The translations under genes were made by a program, and so were the position numbers. A stretch of 64,000 bases of DNA from Chamaecyparis obtusa (taxonomy: Eukaryota > Streptophyta > Pinopsida > Cupressales > Cupressaceae): contig BSBK01000970.1 in NCBI GenBank assembly GCA_027943335.1, forward strand, positions 1,456,001 through 1,520,000. The letters run 5' to 3'. The first letter of the stretch is position 1. Each line of letters starts with the position of its first letter. Positions 12,819-24,799 of this stretch are shown in pieces. The notes under the pieces are model-generated. The model ran no database searches and had not been told where the DNA came from. It was given only the letters and a program-made list of their open reading frames with translations.

Positions 12819-15435
12819 AACCCACCTTTGCATACTGGTTTTGATTTTTTTTGGGAGCTAAAACCTTAAAGTTTCAAAGATTTAATTTTATCTCCCAAAT
12901 GGCTAAGATTTTTGGTTTGAAATTTGTTTTGCGAGTTGGTGACATATCACGGAAGCTACAGTAAAAAATTTAGAATTTTCTAAGATGTTTTGAATTTTTA
13001 ATAATTTTTTCTTGAAATTCTAGAAAAAATTAATATCTGATGCAAATCAGCATATTTTTCAAAAAAATCTATATTTTCAAAAAGTTCTTTAAATTCTACA
13101 GGGGGTCCATTCTTTGTGTTTTAAATTTGGACATGATTTCATAGCTCAAATAGTCAATTTACAAAAACTGGTCTATTTTGATAAAATGGGTTTCTACGGC
13201 ACAAATGAAGAGATTTTTCTAACTTTTTTGCATTTTTGGAAAGCTCTCTATTTTTTAGTAGGGGTTTCTATTCTGAATTTCTATTTTTGTGGCCAAAATC
13301 ATATCAAAAAAATTAGATCTTGTTGACTAGGTCAAATGCAGTGCAAAAAAATTAAAATTTTGTGATGGGTATGCACTTATTTTATTTACATGGTTCAATA
13401 AATGATATGAGTTGTCATTTGGGTTAATTACTGGTTATTATTTCTGATAATAATTGATTTTTAGAGCTAACCCTATGGTTTTTATAAGTTTAATATATTT
13501 TGCATATCTTGTTTGCTTGTTTGCTTGTTGGAGAGTTTGTCACTTGCTTGCATGGAAAAGCTCAACAAGAATTGCTAAAAATTAGGTAAAATCTACTAAG
13601 CACGTTGCAAGGATCCCAGGTATTCTCCTTCATCTAATAACACTTCAATTTGGTCTTAAAATAAATCTCTCATGTGTTTAGCTTGAGTGTTTCTTTGCAT
13701 ATTTTTTCTATGAATTTGCATAATTGAATACTAGGTTGTGACACCTTAGGTATTTATTGGTAGTCTTAGATTACTTGTGATTGATCTAGATTGCTATCTT
13801 GGGTTATTGGACTCACTAATCTACTGGCCCCTCATTTTGCCCCGTGGTTGCAATCTCAGCGCCATAAAGGGGAGGGGTCAATAGGACAGAAGCGTTAAGT
13901 GTTCCACTTGGAAACCCATTTGTGCTTTTAGGAACTCACTTGTTTTCTAAGTTGGGGACTCGTTTTCAGCTTGTGTGAGGTGTTAAGTGTTTCACCTTGT
14001 GGACTCATCTCATATTCTCTTTAAGCATTAAGTGTTCCTCTTTCTACTTTTTGGGTACTTTTGGTAGATTTTCTTTTGGGAATATATCTGTGCTCACATA
14101 GTAATTAGGCCCTATGAACACTATTCGTGATTCTTGAGAGATTGGATTCCTAGCGAAATCTTTCTTGATGACAGATTCCTTGTAGGTAGGGAGGATACTT
14201 AGTGCGTTTCACATTCAACTTGGTTAGTGTGTCTTCTCTTATTGATCGATACATTCTCTCCTAGGAGAGGTTGATAGATCACGTGGGGTTGACATCACGA
14301 GCTTTGGTGAATCAAAATTGGTTAGTGTGTCTTCTCTTATTGATTGATACATTCTCTCCCCAGAGAGGTTGATAGATCATGTGGAGTTGACATCATAGAC
14401 CTTGGTGAAGCAAAACTTTGTCTTAGCGTGTCGGATTAATCTGCTTGCTTTGTTTGGGTTAAAAGTGAAAAGGTGTCAAAAACCTTAGATCTAGAGCCAA
14501 GTCCCCTTGTGGTATACTATTGTGAGTCACCTTTAGAGAGGGTTAACCGTAGCGGACAATCCCTTCATAGGGCACACTGCATTGACGGAACCTCAAGCGG
14601 TCAGCCATTTTCACCATGGTAGTGACAGCCGCTATATAAATGTCCTTGTGGAAGAAATCTCCACGGGTATGGTTCATTGTGGGTTGTCAGATCTCTCTAG
14701 TAGCTCCTGAAGATTAAGTTCTTGGACTGTGTCAAAACCTTGGTGCACCGGGATTGAAGTTCACCCCTTTGGATCATAAAATTTGTAGAGTCAAACCATT
14801 ACTAAAAACCCTAGCGAGGCCAAATTTTCATTTTATAGGGTATATGTGCGTTATTGCAAAATATTTTAGAACGTACACAATTAGCACTTCTGAGGATTAG
14901 AATGAATAAGTCACTTGATTGTTCATGCGTGAGGTTGCTTTTGCCCTTGTTCATTATTTTCAGACATGCTTGAAATCACTTGCTTTCTATTTTGTGTGCT
15001 TGTTTATCTATCTGGTTACTGAAAATGAACAAATTTGTTACAATCTTCAAATCTGGACATTGAAATTTGCAAACAATCTGAATCTAAAAACTCAAAATTT
15101 TGCAAAAATTGACGTAAAATCCTTTCTGGAGTCAAAAATCATTTCAGGAAGTCAAAAGTCATACGAGTTTTTCCAAGTGTCATTTCATTACAACCCATCT
15201 GTCGTATGATTGAGTACCCAGTGTCGTACGAGTCTTTCTACCAGTCAAAATCAAAAGTCAAATCCTACTTGCAACTATCGTACGAGTCTGCAGAGTGTCG
15301 TTTGGGAAAATTTTGAAGAGTTGTCAGAAAATTGTTAGAATTGCCAGATACTTAGCTTTTTCAGCCTAATTCCAAAATTTGTCGAATGAATCACTGTGTC
15401 AGGAATAGAGCAGTAGCTATTGAGAATCAGTACAC
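12819..15435 (+). other. G2 untranslated leader
   Basis: 2.6 kb without a supported gene. The first 760 bases (from CAACCCACCTTTGCATAC) are shared with G3 but not with G1. The rest is shared by all three elements. It contains the 98-base tandem duplication at 14223 and 14321, and TCGTACGA-type motifs at 15170-15310. The short open frames at 13114 and 14919 are not kept intact in the sister copies. Confidence 0.75.
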
Positions 15436-17725
15436 ATGTCTCAAAGAATCAGTACACATGAGGAAGAAATTCTAATCACAGCTATGATGAAGCAACTGCA
15501 AACTATGCAAGTTGAACTTAACAATCTTAAGAAAGAAAAGGAACCTAAAGAGTTCTCCATGGAATCTCTATACTCTTTTCCATTTGATAAAGACTTGTAC
15601 ATGTCACCATGCCCCCGGACAGAATTTGAGCAATGTGATAACCCTTATGATATCTCTTCCATGGAGAGTGACACATCTAGCTTTGGAGACTATGATGACT
15701 ATGACGATAGACAATGTAATGATACCTATGACACCTCTGTTCCTAAGAGTCCTCGTCATGTGTTCCTACTTACTACAAATGGGCCCTCACATTGGATAGA
15801 TCGTGATGGTGATCCATATGATTTTGATTTTGAAAGAGATTTTGATGGCTTTTGTGAACAATACCTTGATTATGATCCATCTACTACTGCTGAGGACTAT
15901 AAAATGCATCGTGCTAGCTTGAAGCGTCAATACTATAAGGATCTCTCCTCTAAAAACTCTCAGGCTGAAAATAAAGATTACACTCTCAAGCAAGATCATT
16001 TTAATGTTGGACCTTTGTCTTGTGATGGTTCCCTTCCATCCCCTACTTCCTCCAATACCCGTACATTTCCTAAAGCTTCTGAGTCTTTCAAATCTTTCAC
16101 AGAACCTTCATCCGACACAAACCCTGATACTTTTCATGCGGTTCCCTATAGTTATCCTCCAGGGCTACCTCTTAAAGAAACTCAAGCTAACCTTCACTTG
16201 GCTACAAATACTTTCAATAATGATAAACCTAAAGAGCCTAAGCCTTCATATGCTATAATTCCTACTTCAGCTAGTCCTCCACCATCTCTTCCAAAGTCAT
16301 CCATACAATCCCAACATGCTTCCTTGTCCTTAGAAGTGGCTCCATGTCAAGAGGACTCTAAAAATGATAAAGAAAAGAACATAAAAAAAAGATGAAGATC
16401 AAGAACCCTCCATGTCATCCACTCCTTTTCACGATGTCTCTTATCCATTCCATGGCTCTTTTGATCCTACACACCTTTTTTTATGCATTCCACCATGTCT
16501 TAAGTCTTCTCCTAAGAAAGATAAAGCTACTACTTACACTGTTGAGCTTATTGGCAATCAAAATAATCTTACTACGCTTGCGCTTTCCAAAGATGATACT
16601 TCTATTAAGGTTGGTAAAAAGGGTGTTGTTCCTTCCAATGTTAAGCCTATTGAAAATCAAGAAAAAAATTATGAGCTTATGCTATCCAAAGATCATTTTC
16701 AAGATCAAAGTCTTCCATCTTCTTGTTCTACCACTCCATGTTCACTTCCACTTTCTACTCTTCCTAAGTCTTTGCAAGCTTTGAACAATCCTATCAAAGA
16801 AGGTGCTCATATTCAAGATGTCCACAATTCTATTGAAAATTTTAATGCTCACTCTAAAGATGCTGATATCCTTGGTTGTCATATAGATGCTGATGAACTT
16901 ATTGATTATCCTTTTCCATCTTCCACTTCCATCCTTGGACCTCTTCCACCACTACTAAGGGCTTCATGTCTACCTTCCATCTTTGGTCCTTATGTCCCTT
17001 CACTTTCCCCTCCTAACTCTCCTAATTCGCCATCCATCTTGGGTCCTTACATACCTCCATCTCCTATCTTTCCTCAAGATCAACATAGATGCATACCCTT
17101 GAATCCTTTTCATCCACCCACCCATCTAAACCAGTCATATCCTCCTTCTTCTTCCACAAGTCCCAAGTTCTTTGGAAGTAACTTGAATGTTCAATACAAG
17201 AAAAAGAAGCAATATGAGAATCCATCAAAAAAAGATCACCATGTCTCCTCTAATAGACATGGAAGCATTAAGTCCAAAGAGATATCTAAGAAAAAAACTA
17301 CAAGACAAGTATGGGTTCCAAAATTTATAATTGAAGATATTCTCTCCAAATTACCAAAAAGAAATGAAAAGCCTACGGCTATATGGATTCTAAAGTCTCT
17401 CTTGAAAGAGTCTGGTGTTGAGCAACAAGTGAAGTTGACATTCAAGCTTCCAAAAACTTCCACTTCATCTTCTTCCAAAATCATTCCTCCATTCCATGCG
17501 CCTAAACCACAACCTTTGCTATCCATTCACCATATTCCTTCATATATTCCTTCATTCATGATTCCTCCATCCTCTCACCACCCTTCAAGGTATGTGTTGA
17601 CATTGATCTTGCCTTCCTTTCCACCTACCTTTTTACAATCCTTCCATGCATTATCCTTCTACCTTCTATCATTTTTCTTTATTTGCCTATTCCTCCTATC
17701 TTCCAACCTCACTCGCTTTACATAA
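15436..17725 (+). pseudogene. Chimeric Gag-N / unknown protein of non-autonomous element G2 (frameshifted)
   Basis: Two abutting frames, 15436-16395 and 16412-17725, form one protein of roughly 760 codons, broken at an A-run (16383-16391). Residues 1-50 match G1 Gag (EEE..ITAMMKQ, KEPKEFSMESL, SFPFDKDLYM). The rest does not resemble Gag. It has an acidic stretch near residues 75-95 (FGDYDDYDDRQCND), a WIDRDGDPYD segment, long Ser/Pro-rich regions, a basic segment (KKKTTRQVWVPK) and a hydrophobic last 30 residues. The sister copy in G3 is open at this break. Function is unknown; a Gag-derived particle protein or a captured host segment are both possible. The start is the first Met after the leader and is shared with G3. 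Confidence 0.8.
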
Positions 17726-18566
17726 AACCTTATCCTCCATTTTTCTCTTCCATCTCCCTTTCCCTATCAGCATCTTTGAGCATATCATCTTGAATCTTTT
17801 GCATATCATAGTTTATCCTTTCAAGGAGCATTATCTAAAAAGCTTGCCTTCTTCTAAAAAAAGAGAAATGAAAAAAAAATTGAAAATGTGCCATGGTGAA
17901 AACCTAGAAACAGGCACCTTGGTAGCAAAAGTAAAGAGAAATAAATTCATCTTATGGTGAAAACCACTCCCTTGTGGTGCCTTGGATAAGTACCATGATG
18001 AAAACCTGGCAATCAAGCATCATGCGTAGTTCTTCTACTTATTTCATCCATTTCATCTTCTCTCTTTGATCTTGACAAGGTTGACCTATACATGAACATT
18101 TGGCTATTTTGTGAGTTGTCTAATGATGATCTTTCTTTCATTCCTTCCATGTTTAGCTTTCATATCCATTTTCCTCCATTCATTTTCACCTATTGCTATT
18201 CTTTTCCCCTTTGGTCTTGATCTAATAAAAAAAAAGAAAAAGAGTAAAACACAATGCTATGAAGCCTCTTGACATGTCTACTCTTTTGGACTACATCCTT
18301 TCCTTCTTTGGCATTACACTATTGTGGCTTATCCTATGATGGCCTTTCATTGCTTGTCCAAAAGTGCTTTTACATGACAATTTTTCCCTAGCTTGAGTGT
18401 TCTTGAGGAGTTTTCCCTTGAAGATTTTTTCCTTTTATTCTCATTCATTCTCTTGTCTTCCATCTCATTGACCAGCTTGCCAATACCTCTTGTTCTCCAC
18501 CTTGCTAGACATTGGGACTGCACGATATGATCTTGCTTGAGAGTTTGCAATGGAAAAATATGCTAT
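17726..18566 (+). other. G2 non-coding segment between chimeric frame and minisatellite
   Basis: About 840 bases of pyrimidine-rich DNA, also present in G3 (31259-32101) and absent from G1. It has no coding frame shared by the two copies. It includes GGTGAAAACC-type motifs at 17895 and 17957. Confidence 0.6.
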
Positions 18567-18832
18567 CAAGTATACCAAGTATCAGAACAAGTATCAGAAC
18601 CAGTATCAGAACAAGTGTTAGAACCAGTATCAGAATAAGTATCAGAACCAGTATCAGAATAAGTGTCAGAACTAGTATCAGAACCAGTATCAGAACAATT
18701 ATCATAATCAGTATCAGAATTAGTATCAGAACCAGTATCAGAACAATTATCAGAATCAGTATCAGAATCAGTATCAGAACTAGTATCAGAACAAGTATCA
18801 GAATGAGTGTCAGAACAAGTATCAGAACACCT
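18567..18832 (+). repeat. 12-bp minisatellite, about 22 copies, in G2
   Basis: Units of AAGTATCAGAAC with substitutions. Read in the integrase frame they give RTSI repeats. The array ends precisely in the integrase codons for RTPTGATPF. G1 has only two units at the same place (42551-42572), so the array is an expansion of integrase coding sequence next to the deletion junction. Confidence 0.9.
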
Positions 18833-19273
18833 ACTGGGGCTACACCTTTCACTTTAGTCTATGGGTCTGAAGTGGTACTACCTATTGAGGTTGAAATCTC
18901 ATCACTCAGAATTAGAATGCATGGTCTAGTAACTGATGATGACTACAAAGTGTCTAGGTTGCAAGAACTTGAACTACTAGATGAGTGCAGACAAGCAGTG
19001 TATGATCATCTCAGAGTATATCAGAAAAAAATGTCTAGAGGCTACAACAAGAAAGTCAGACACAAAGAATTTTAGGTTGGTGATCTAGTCTTGAGAGAAA
19101 ATCCTAAAAATCAATCCCATTGAGAATGCAAGGGGAAGTTTGAACCCAACTGGCTGGGTCCCTTTGTAATCACTGCTACTTTTGGCTCTGGTGCCTATCA
19201 ACTCTCAATGACTAAAGGAGAGTAGCTCCGAGAACCAATCAACATTCTCCATCTGAAGAAATTATACACCTAA
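18833..19273 (+). pseudogene. Integrase C-terminal remnant of G2
   Basis: Matches the last 150 codons of G1 integrase: GATPFTLVYGSEVVLPIE, then RLQELELLDECRQAVYDHL, VGDLVLRENP, NWLGPFVI and INILHLKKLYT. The zinc-binding and catalytic parts are missing. Stops are TAG at 19073, a TGA in the NQSH region, and TAG in the KGE region; G1 has CAG, CGA and CAG at those positions. It cannot work as integrase and may be kept only as part of the 3' region. Confidence 0.88.
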
Positions 19274-21615
19274 GGCATTCATTCTATGGTAAAATATCCT
19301 GAAAAAAAATTTAAAAATTGGAAAAAGTCCTGAAAAAATGAACATCATGGTGAATACCTAGCAATAGGTGCCTTGATGATTCACAAAAAAATCAAAAAAT
19401 ATCAAAAGTATAAAAAAAAATTGAAAAAAAAAAAAGTGCCTTGGTGAAAACCTAGAAACAGGTGCCTTGGTAGCAAACATAGAATCTCTGCCAAGATGGT
19501 GAAAACCTGGCAAATGGGCACCACTTGTTTCAAAATGCTCCATCTATCAGCGCAATCTTGGTCTTTTCCAGATTTCAGTTTTTCTTTAGTCTGTACATAT
19601 CTCTTAGTTTGTTTCTGCATTTCCAATTTTCAATAAGTCGGTCTATACACCACTCAGCTCAAGTGTCTGTATCCTATCAATGCTTAACACTTGGGGGAAA
19701 TCAATGTTATATCCTATGGTCTCTGGTGTATCTTAGACGTATCATATCTAGTCAGACTCATTGTGAAGCTTCATGTGAGTTAGTCAGTCAGTCTTGTCTC
19801 CCGAAAGAATTTTGCATCTACAACAACAACAATCAAACACAAACTGAAAACAATCTATGCTTTTTTTACATGCTTTTATCTCCTTGTATGCTTACTGATT
19901 CGCATTGAGATTTTTGCATATTGTGTCCCTTTGAGCTCTTCGATGATGTCCTTTACAGTATTTAGAGAGTGATGACTGGGGGCATAATCTTTTCTTTGTC
20001 TTCTGCTTGTATGTGAAAATCTAACAACTTTGGAAATTCTAGATTGAAATGGTGTTCGACTGTAAGAGCCTTTATCTCAAATTGGATGGCCATGCGTACC
20101 TCAACCATTGATACCTGGATGATTCAAAGAAGTATCAATCTAACTATTATCTTTTTGAGTGAGTTCTTTCTCCTACTATGAAACACGATCTTACCTAAGG
20201 ATGTGAACAATAAAGGGTCACTACGGGTAATTCACATGGGATTTAGAATGATCTCTTGACTGTTTGATGTGTTTGTCATGCAAGGCATATTCAGGTCATC
20301 ATGATGTTTATGTTTTGATGCTTATACAAATTGCTATATCAAAATGGACATGATATTTAGGTCATCCTAGCGTTTGTGCCTTGGTGCTTATATCTACTCC
20401 GACATTCTGAAAATAAAATCAATATTCATATATCCATGGTTGTTGACTAGTGGGTGTTGTATTGATTCTTGCACATACAAATCGATATTCATATGTCTAT
20501 GGTTTCATAGCTAGTGGGCATTGTATTGATTTATCCGGTTACCTAAAATTTTAATGATGATAATAAATTGACATATGATCAGTGACTAGGTCCTAGGTCT
20601 TAGGTTGCATTTCATTTTGCATGTCTCATTGCATTTTGCATGTTGCATGATCTCACAATGACTAAACGAACTTCAATGCTTAAACAATTCTTCAATCACC
20701 TCTTCCAATCTAACAAGAGCTGAATCCCTCATGAAGGTTCCTCCAATGAAATAGCGAGTAGAATCCTTTTTCGGGATCAAAATTCAAATCTGAGATCATT
20801 CATATTATTAATTGCTTGCATATTCGACCTTCTATCATCACAGAAATCCAGTATTCAACTTAACTAATTATCTAACATCAAACTATCAAAATTTCAACTT
20901 GGTCAACTATGGTCAACTCATGGTTTGACCTAGTCAAACTTGGTCTTTTGGGACCTTCCAATGATGCAGAATGTATTCTCAAACGTATATAACCACTTTT
21001 CCAATCAATTAACATGCTTCTAAACTATCAACGCTGACTTTCCTTGTCAGATTTCAATTTTAATCCCAAAGGGGGCATGGTATCGCACATCATTCAAGTC
21101 TGTAAAAATTTTATCAATCTTTCATCAGTGATCAAGACAAACAATCACGTCTAGTTACTGATTCATCAAAAGTCCTCATCGCTCAGGGAAAATCTATCAT
21201 CACTTGGGGCATATCAGATTCGTCGATCCATATCAACATGGTATTCTCCTAATCTTGTAAACTGTATTAGTTTTTGCAACCATCAGATCATAGTGTTCTT
21301 TCCTTGGTTCTTCGGCAACTGAAGGATTCGGATGTGATACTTGCTAGTTCTGCTAAGACAATCGAGTCTAGAACCTGTCACTCACTTCTTCGCAATCATA
21401 AGGTTTGGAATCAGGCATTTTGACACTTTTTCACAATCATAGGTTCATCGCTGCTACAGTGAACATTATCTTTGGTCATTCAGGACCTATTATCAGAATA
21501 TCAAATCAATATCAATCAGCTTCTGTCTCATATCAATTATCAATATCAAACATCAGTTTCATATCTCTATCAAACACAGACTATATTTGAACCACTGCGC
21601 TATGCACAGTAATTC
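19274..21615 (+). other. G2 3' non-coding region
   Basis: 2.3 kb between the integrase stop and the polypurine tract, shared with G1 (43014-45339) and G3 (32677-35039). No frame is conserved between copies. Near its start it repeats GGTGAAAACCT...GGTGCC-type motifs (19345, 19440, 19500). Long 3' non-coding regions are common in Tat elements. Confidence 0.7.
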
Positions 21616-21629
21616 AAAGAGGGGCAAAA
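21616..21629 (+). other. Polypurine tract of G2
   Basis: AAAGAGGGGCAAAA directly before the LTR start TGTAATACC; the same in G1 and G3. Confidence 0.85.
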
Positions 21630-22827
21630 TGTAATACCTCAAAAATGGGCTATAAGTTCATTAATCTCCTATATCAACAATTTGAATGAAATTGGCATAG
21701 AAGTCCTAATCTAAGGCACATCTGCACATCATCGAATCATAATTGATTTTCTTAAATTCTGCATCGGGGAATATTCCTAGTAATATTCCTAATTATCTTA
21801 ATTATCTTTAATTTAATGATTATTTGGTGATAAATCACATTTATCCTAAGTTTGATTAATTGAATATTTTCATATTTAATTAATTAGATTTAATATCTTG
21901 CCACTTAATTGTTTAATTAAATTTAATTCTATCTATTATTAATTGTATTATTTAATTTTGACAATAAATCCAATATCCTATGAATAATTAATTAAATTTT
22001 CATTTAATTAATTAAAGCAAGTTGTCATTATTTAATAATATATTTTTTAATAAAAGTTTGATTAAATAATTGATTAACCCATAAATCAATTATTTATTTT
22101 CAAAAATCAATTAAGTTGAGCATAAATCACTTTATTTATTAAATTAATTCATAAATAAAACATGCACAATCATAAAAGCAGACAACTATCAATTATCAAT
22201 TAAAGCTAAACTCTGTTTTGAGTTAAAACTTGGCTTTTGCATGTTTTTGTGAGTTAATTATCCTTTATTTAAAAATAACTCAAAAATCAACCTGAGTTAT
22301 TTGAGTGATTTATGGTTTTTTTTTTCTCATGCACCTCCAAAGCCCTGGATTTTTATAAAAACAAGGCTCATCTCTTCATAATTCATCTCTCAAATTTGCA
22401 TCCACAAATTTTCACAATCACGCTGGAGAATTGCAATTGGAAGGATCAAAGCTTATTGCCAATCAACATTGTTGTGAGATCACTTTTGTTTTCATATTAT
22501 TGTTAGATCAATTCATAGCATATCAGTTTTTACATATCATAGATTTCATATCATTTTTCATCTTATTGCATAGAAAATCCAAAAAAATAGATTAATTGCA
22601 TTCAATTCATATTTCATATCAGTTTTGCATCCAAATCCTTCATTTAGGTGTCATCTAGGTCACTGATCTCGATAACAATCTGAGAACATTAATCTCGCAC
22701 CTACTAGAAGGAAGTAAATCGCTTGGTTAAATTAGATTTCAATTTTGCACGATTTTGATTTTTACTAACCTCTAATGTTTTACTAAAGTGTTGTGTCTAT
22801 AGATCAAGTACAATTTTCACACACACA
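21630..22827 (+). repeat. 3' LTR of G2
   Basis: 1198 bases, shorter than the 5' LTR. U5 has ACGCTGGAGAATTGCAATTG where the 5' LTR has a G1-like sequence. About 20 differences from the 5' LTR in the first 230 bases. TATA box at 22354. Confidence 0.86.
22354..22359 (+). promoter_or_regulatory. TATA box of G2 3' LTR
   Basis: TATAAA in CCCTGGATTTTTATAAAAAC. Confidence 0.5.
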
Positions 22828-24032
22828 ATAGCTGCTATATAAATGTCCTTGTGGAAGAAATCTCCATAGGTATGGTTCATTGTTGGGTTGTCAGATCTCC
22901 CTAGCAGCTCCTAAAGATTAAGTTCTCAGACTATGTCAAAACCCTGGTGCGCCAGGATTGGAGTTCACCCCTTTGGATCATAAAAGTTGCAGAGTCAAAC
23001 CTTCACTAAAAACCCTAGCGAGGCCAAATTTTCATTTTATAGGGTATATGTGCGTTATTGCAAAACATTTTTGGAACGTACACAATTAACACTTCTGAGG
23101 ATTAGAATGAATAAGTCACTTTCTTGTTCATGCGCAAGGTTGCTTTTTCCCTTGTTCATTGTTTTCAGACATACTTGAAATCACTTGCTTGCTATTTTGT
23201 GTGCTTGTTTATCTATCTGGTTACTGAAAATAGACAAATCTGTTACAATCCTCAAATCTGGACATTGAAATTTGCAAACAATTCAAATCTGAAAACTCAA
23301 AATTTGCAAAATCTGAAGTAAAATTCTTTTCTGGAGTCAAAAGTCATCTCAGGAGGTCAGAAAGTCATACAAGTTTTCTCAAAGTGTCATTTCATTACAA
23401 CCCATCTGTCGTATGATTGAGTGCCCAGTGTCGTACAAGTTTCCATGCCAGCAAATTCTCAAAGTCAAAATCTTGCAACTGTCATATGAGATTTTCAACT
23501 ATCGTTTCATTGCTACCCAACTATTGTATGAGTTTTGCAACTGTCATTTCATAGCATACCCACTATCGTATGAGTCTGCAGAGTGTCATTTGGGAAATTT
23601 TTTTGAAAGTTGTCAAAAAATTGTCAGAATTGCCAGATATTTAACTTTTTCAGCCTAATTTCAGAATCTTTCGAATGAATCACTGTGTCAAGAATAGAAC
23701 AGTAGCTATTAAGAATCCAATCATTTTCCTAAAGTGGCCTTTTGAATCTGATTCAGCCTTCTGTTTAATCGATTTGAGTCCTTATCATCTCGTGTCAAAA
23801 CTTTGTCATAACTATCAATCTTCAATCAATCATCAAAATGACTAAGTGTTGGGATATCTTGTCCGCTATCTTTTGGGAACCTACCCATACATCAAGGGCA
23901 CAATATCCTTCATCCATGTCTAATCAAATCTTCAAATCAATCAAACCTTGATAAGGTTGCGTCCTTTGATCATCTTGATTCAATTCATTCTTCGATTATC
24001 TGGATCTTAGTCTTTTGTTTCACTTGAGGTTA
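22828..24032 (+). other. G1 untranslated leader, second part
   Basis: Continuation of the leader cut by G2. It has the shared block GCTATATAAATGTCCTTGTG, motifs around TCGTACAAG/TCGTATGAG at 23360-23600, and then about 300 bases before the Gag start that are absent in G2 and G3. No gene. Confidence 0.7.
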
Positions 24033-24799
24033 ATGGTGGAGACTAGAGCTTCCTCTCACAAGAAATCTATCACCACTCTCCAAACTCCAACTCTTGAGCA
24101 ACTCATCAATTCTAGTCTTTACGAGGATGATGGTCTTGGCAACTATCGATTGAAATCTGGTTACATACCTCCTCCATCAACTCACAGAGGTACTCAACAT
24201 ACCCCCCATCAATCTAATCCAGGGAGTCCACACTCTCCTACCATGTCTCAAGCTGGGAAAAAATTTGGCTCTTAGAGAGCTCAATCTTGACATGGTGCAG
24301 ATCAGGAACCCACACCTGAAGAAATTTCTCGCTATCAAAATGACGATGAATTTAACAAGATGATGAGGTATTTCTTGAAAGAAAATAGAGAAGCATACTT
24401 TTTACAACTAGCTCATCAAGGAGCTAAACTTCCTCCCAACTTTAATGTTGAAGATATCATTACGCATGAGGAAGAAACTCCACTCACAGCTATGATGAAA
24501 TAGATACATGCTTTACAAGTCAAATTTAATAGCCTTGAGAAAGAAAAGGAACCCAAAGAGTTCTCCATGGAAGCTCTATGCCCTTTTCCTTTTGACAAAA
24601 ACTTGTATATGCCACCATTTCAAAAAAGAGTGGAGATGCCAAAGTATGACAAGTATGATGGACACTCTGATCCTCAACATCATGTCAAAGAATTTTGTAC
24701 GCAATCAATGGAGTTCATGCATGAACCAACCTATCTGATGCGTCTCTTCCCTCAATCTCTAGGGGGAGTAGCCATCCACTGGCTCTCTAGACTGCCTTC
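24033..24799 (+). pseudogene. G1 Gag, N-terminal part
   Basis: Frame opens at ATG 24033 (MVETRASSHKKS) and runs to the G3 insertion. It includes KMMRYFLKENREAYFLQL and then the retrotransposon Gag segment with RVEMPKYDKYDGHSDPQHHV and GGVAIHWLSRLPS, the capsid-like core of plant gypsy Gag. Stops at 24273, in the AQS region and at 24501 (TAG where G3 has CAG) break it. After G3 the frame resumes in phase at 36352. Gag forms the particle that packages element RNA; G2 and G3 carry a copy of only a short piece of it. Confidence 0.88.

Larger units (their letters stand above)
11530..22827 (+). mobile_element. Non-autonomous Tat-type element G2 nested in the leader of G1
   Basis: LTRs at 11530-12796 and 21630-22827, primer site at 12801 and polypurine tract at 21616. 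It lies inside the G1 leader, which continues from GTGACAGT on the left to ATAGCTGCTATATAAATG on the right; uninterrupted copies at 14625 and 27925 show the joined form. Target duplication is imperfect (ACAGT / ATAGC, both differences C/T). The interior has a Gag-derived chimeric open frame, a minisatellite and an integrase tail. Protease, RT and RNase H are absent, so movement would need proteins in trans. Confidence 0.88.

Noticed and set aside
14919..15209. Leader frame with a hydrophobic stretch (FVCLFIYLVTEN), also seen at 23124
   Set aside because: The matching sequences in G1 and G3 have different lengths and stops, so the DNA is conserved but not as a protein.
18567..18832. Regular short repeats as a CRISPR-like array
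   Set aside because: Units are adjacent 12-mers without spacers, in plant retroelement coding sequence.
18505..18852. Minus-strand open frame of repeating Leu-Ile-Val residues, like a membrane protein
   Set aside because: It is the antisense of the 12-bp minisatellite; the plus strand continues into integrase.
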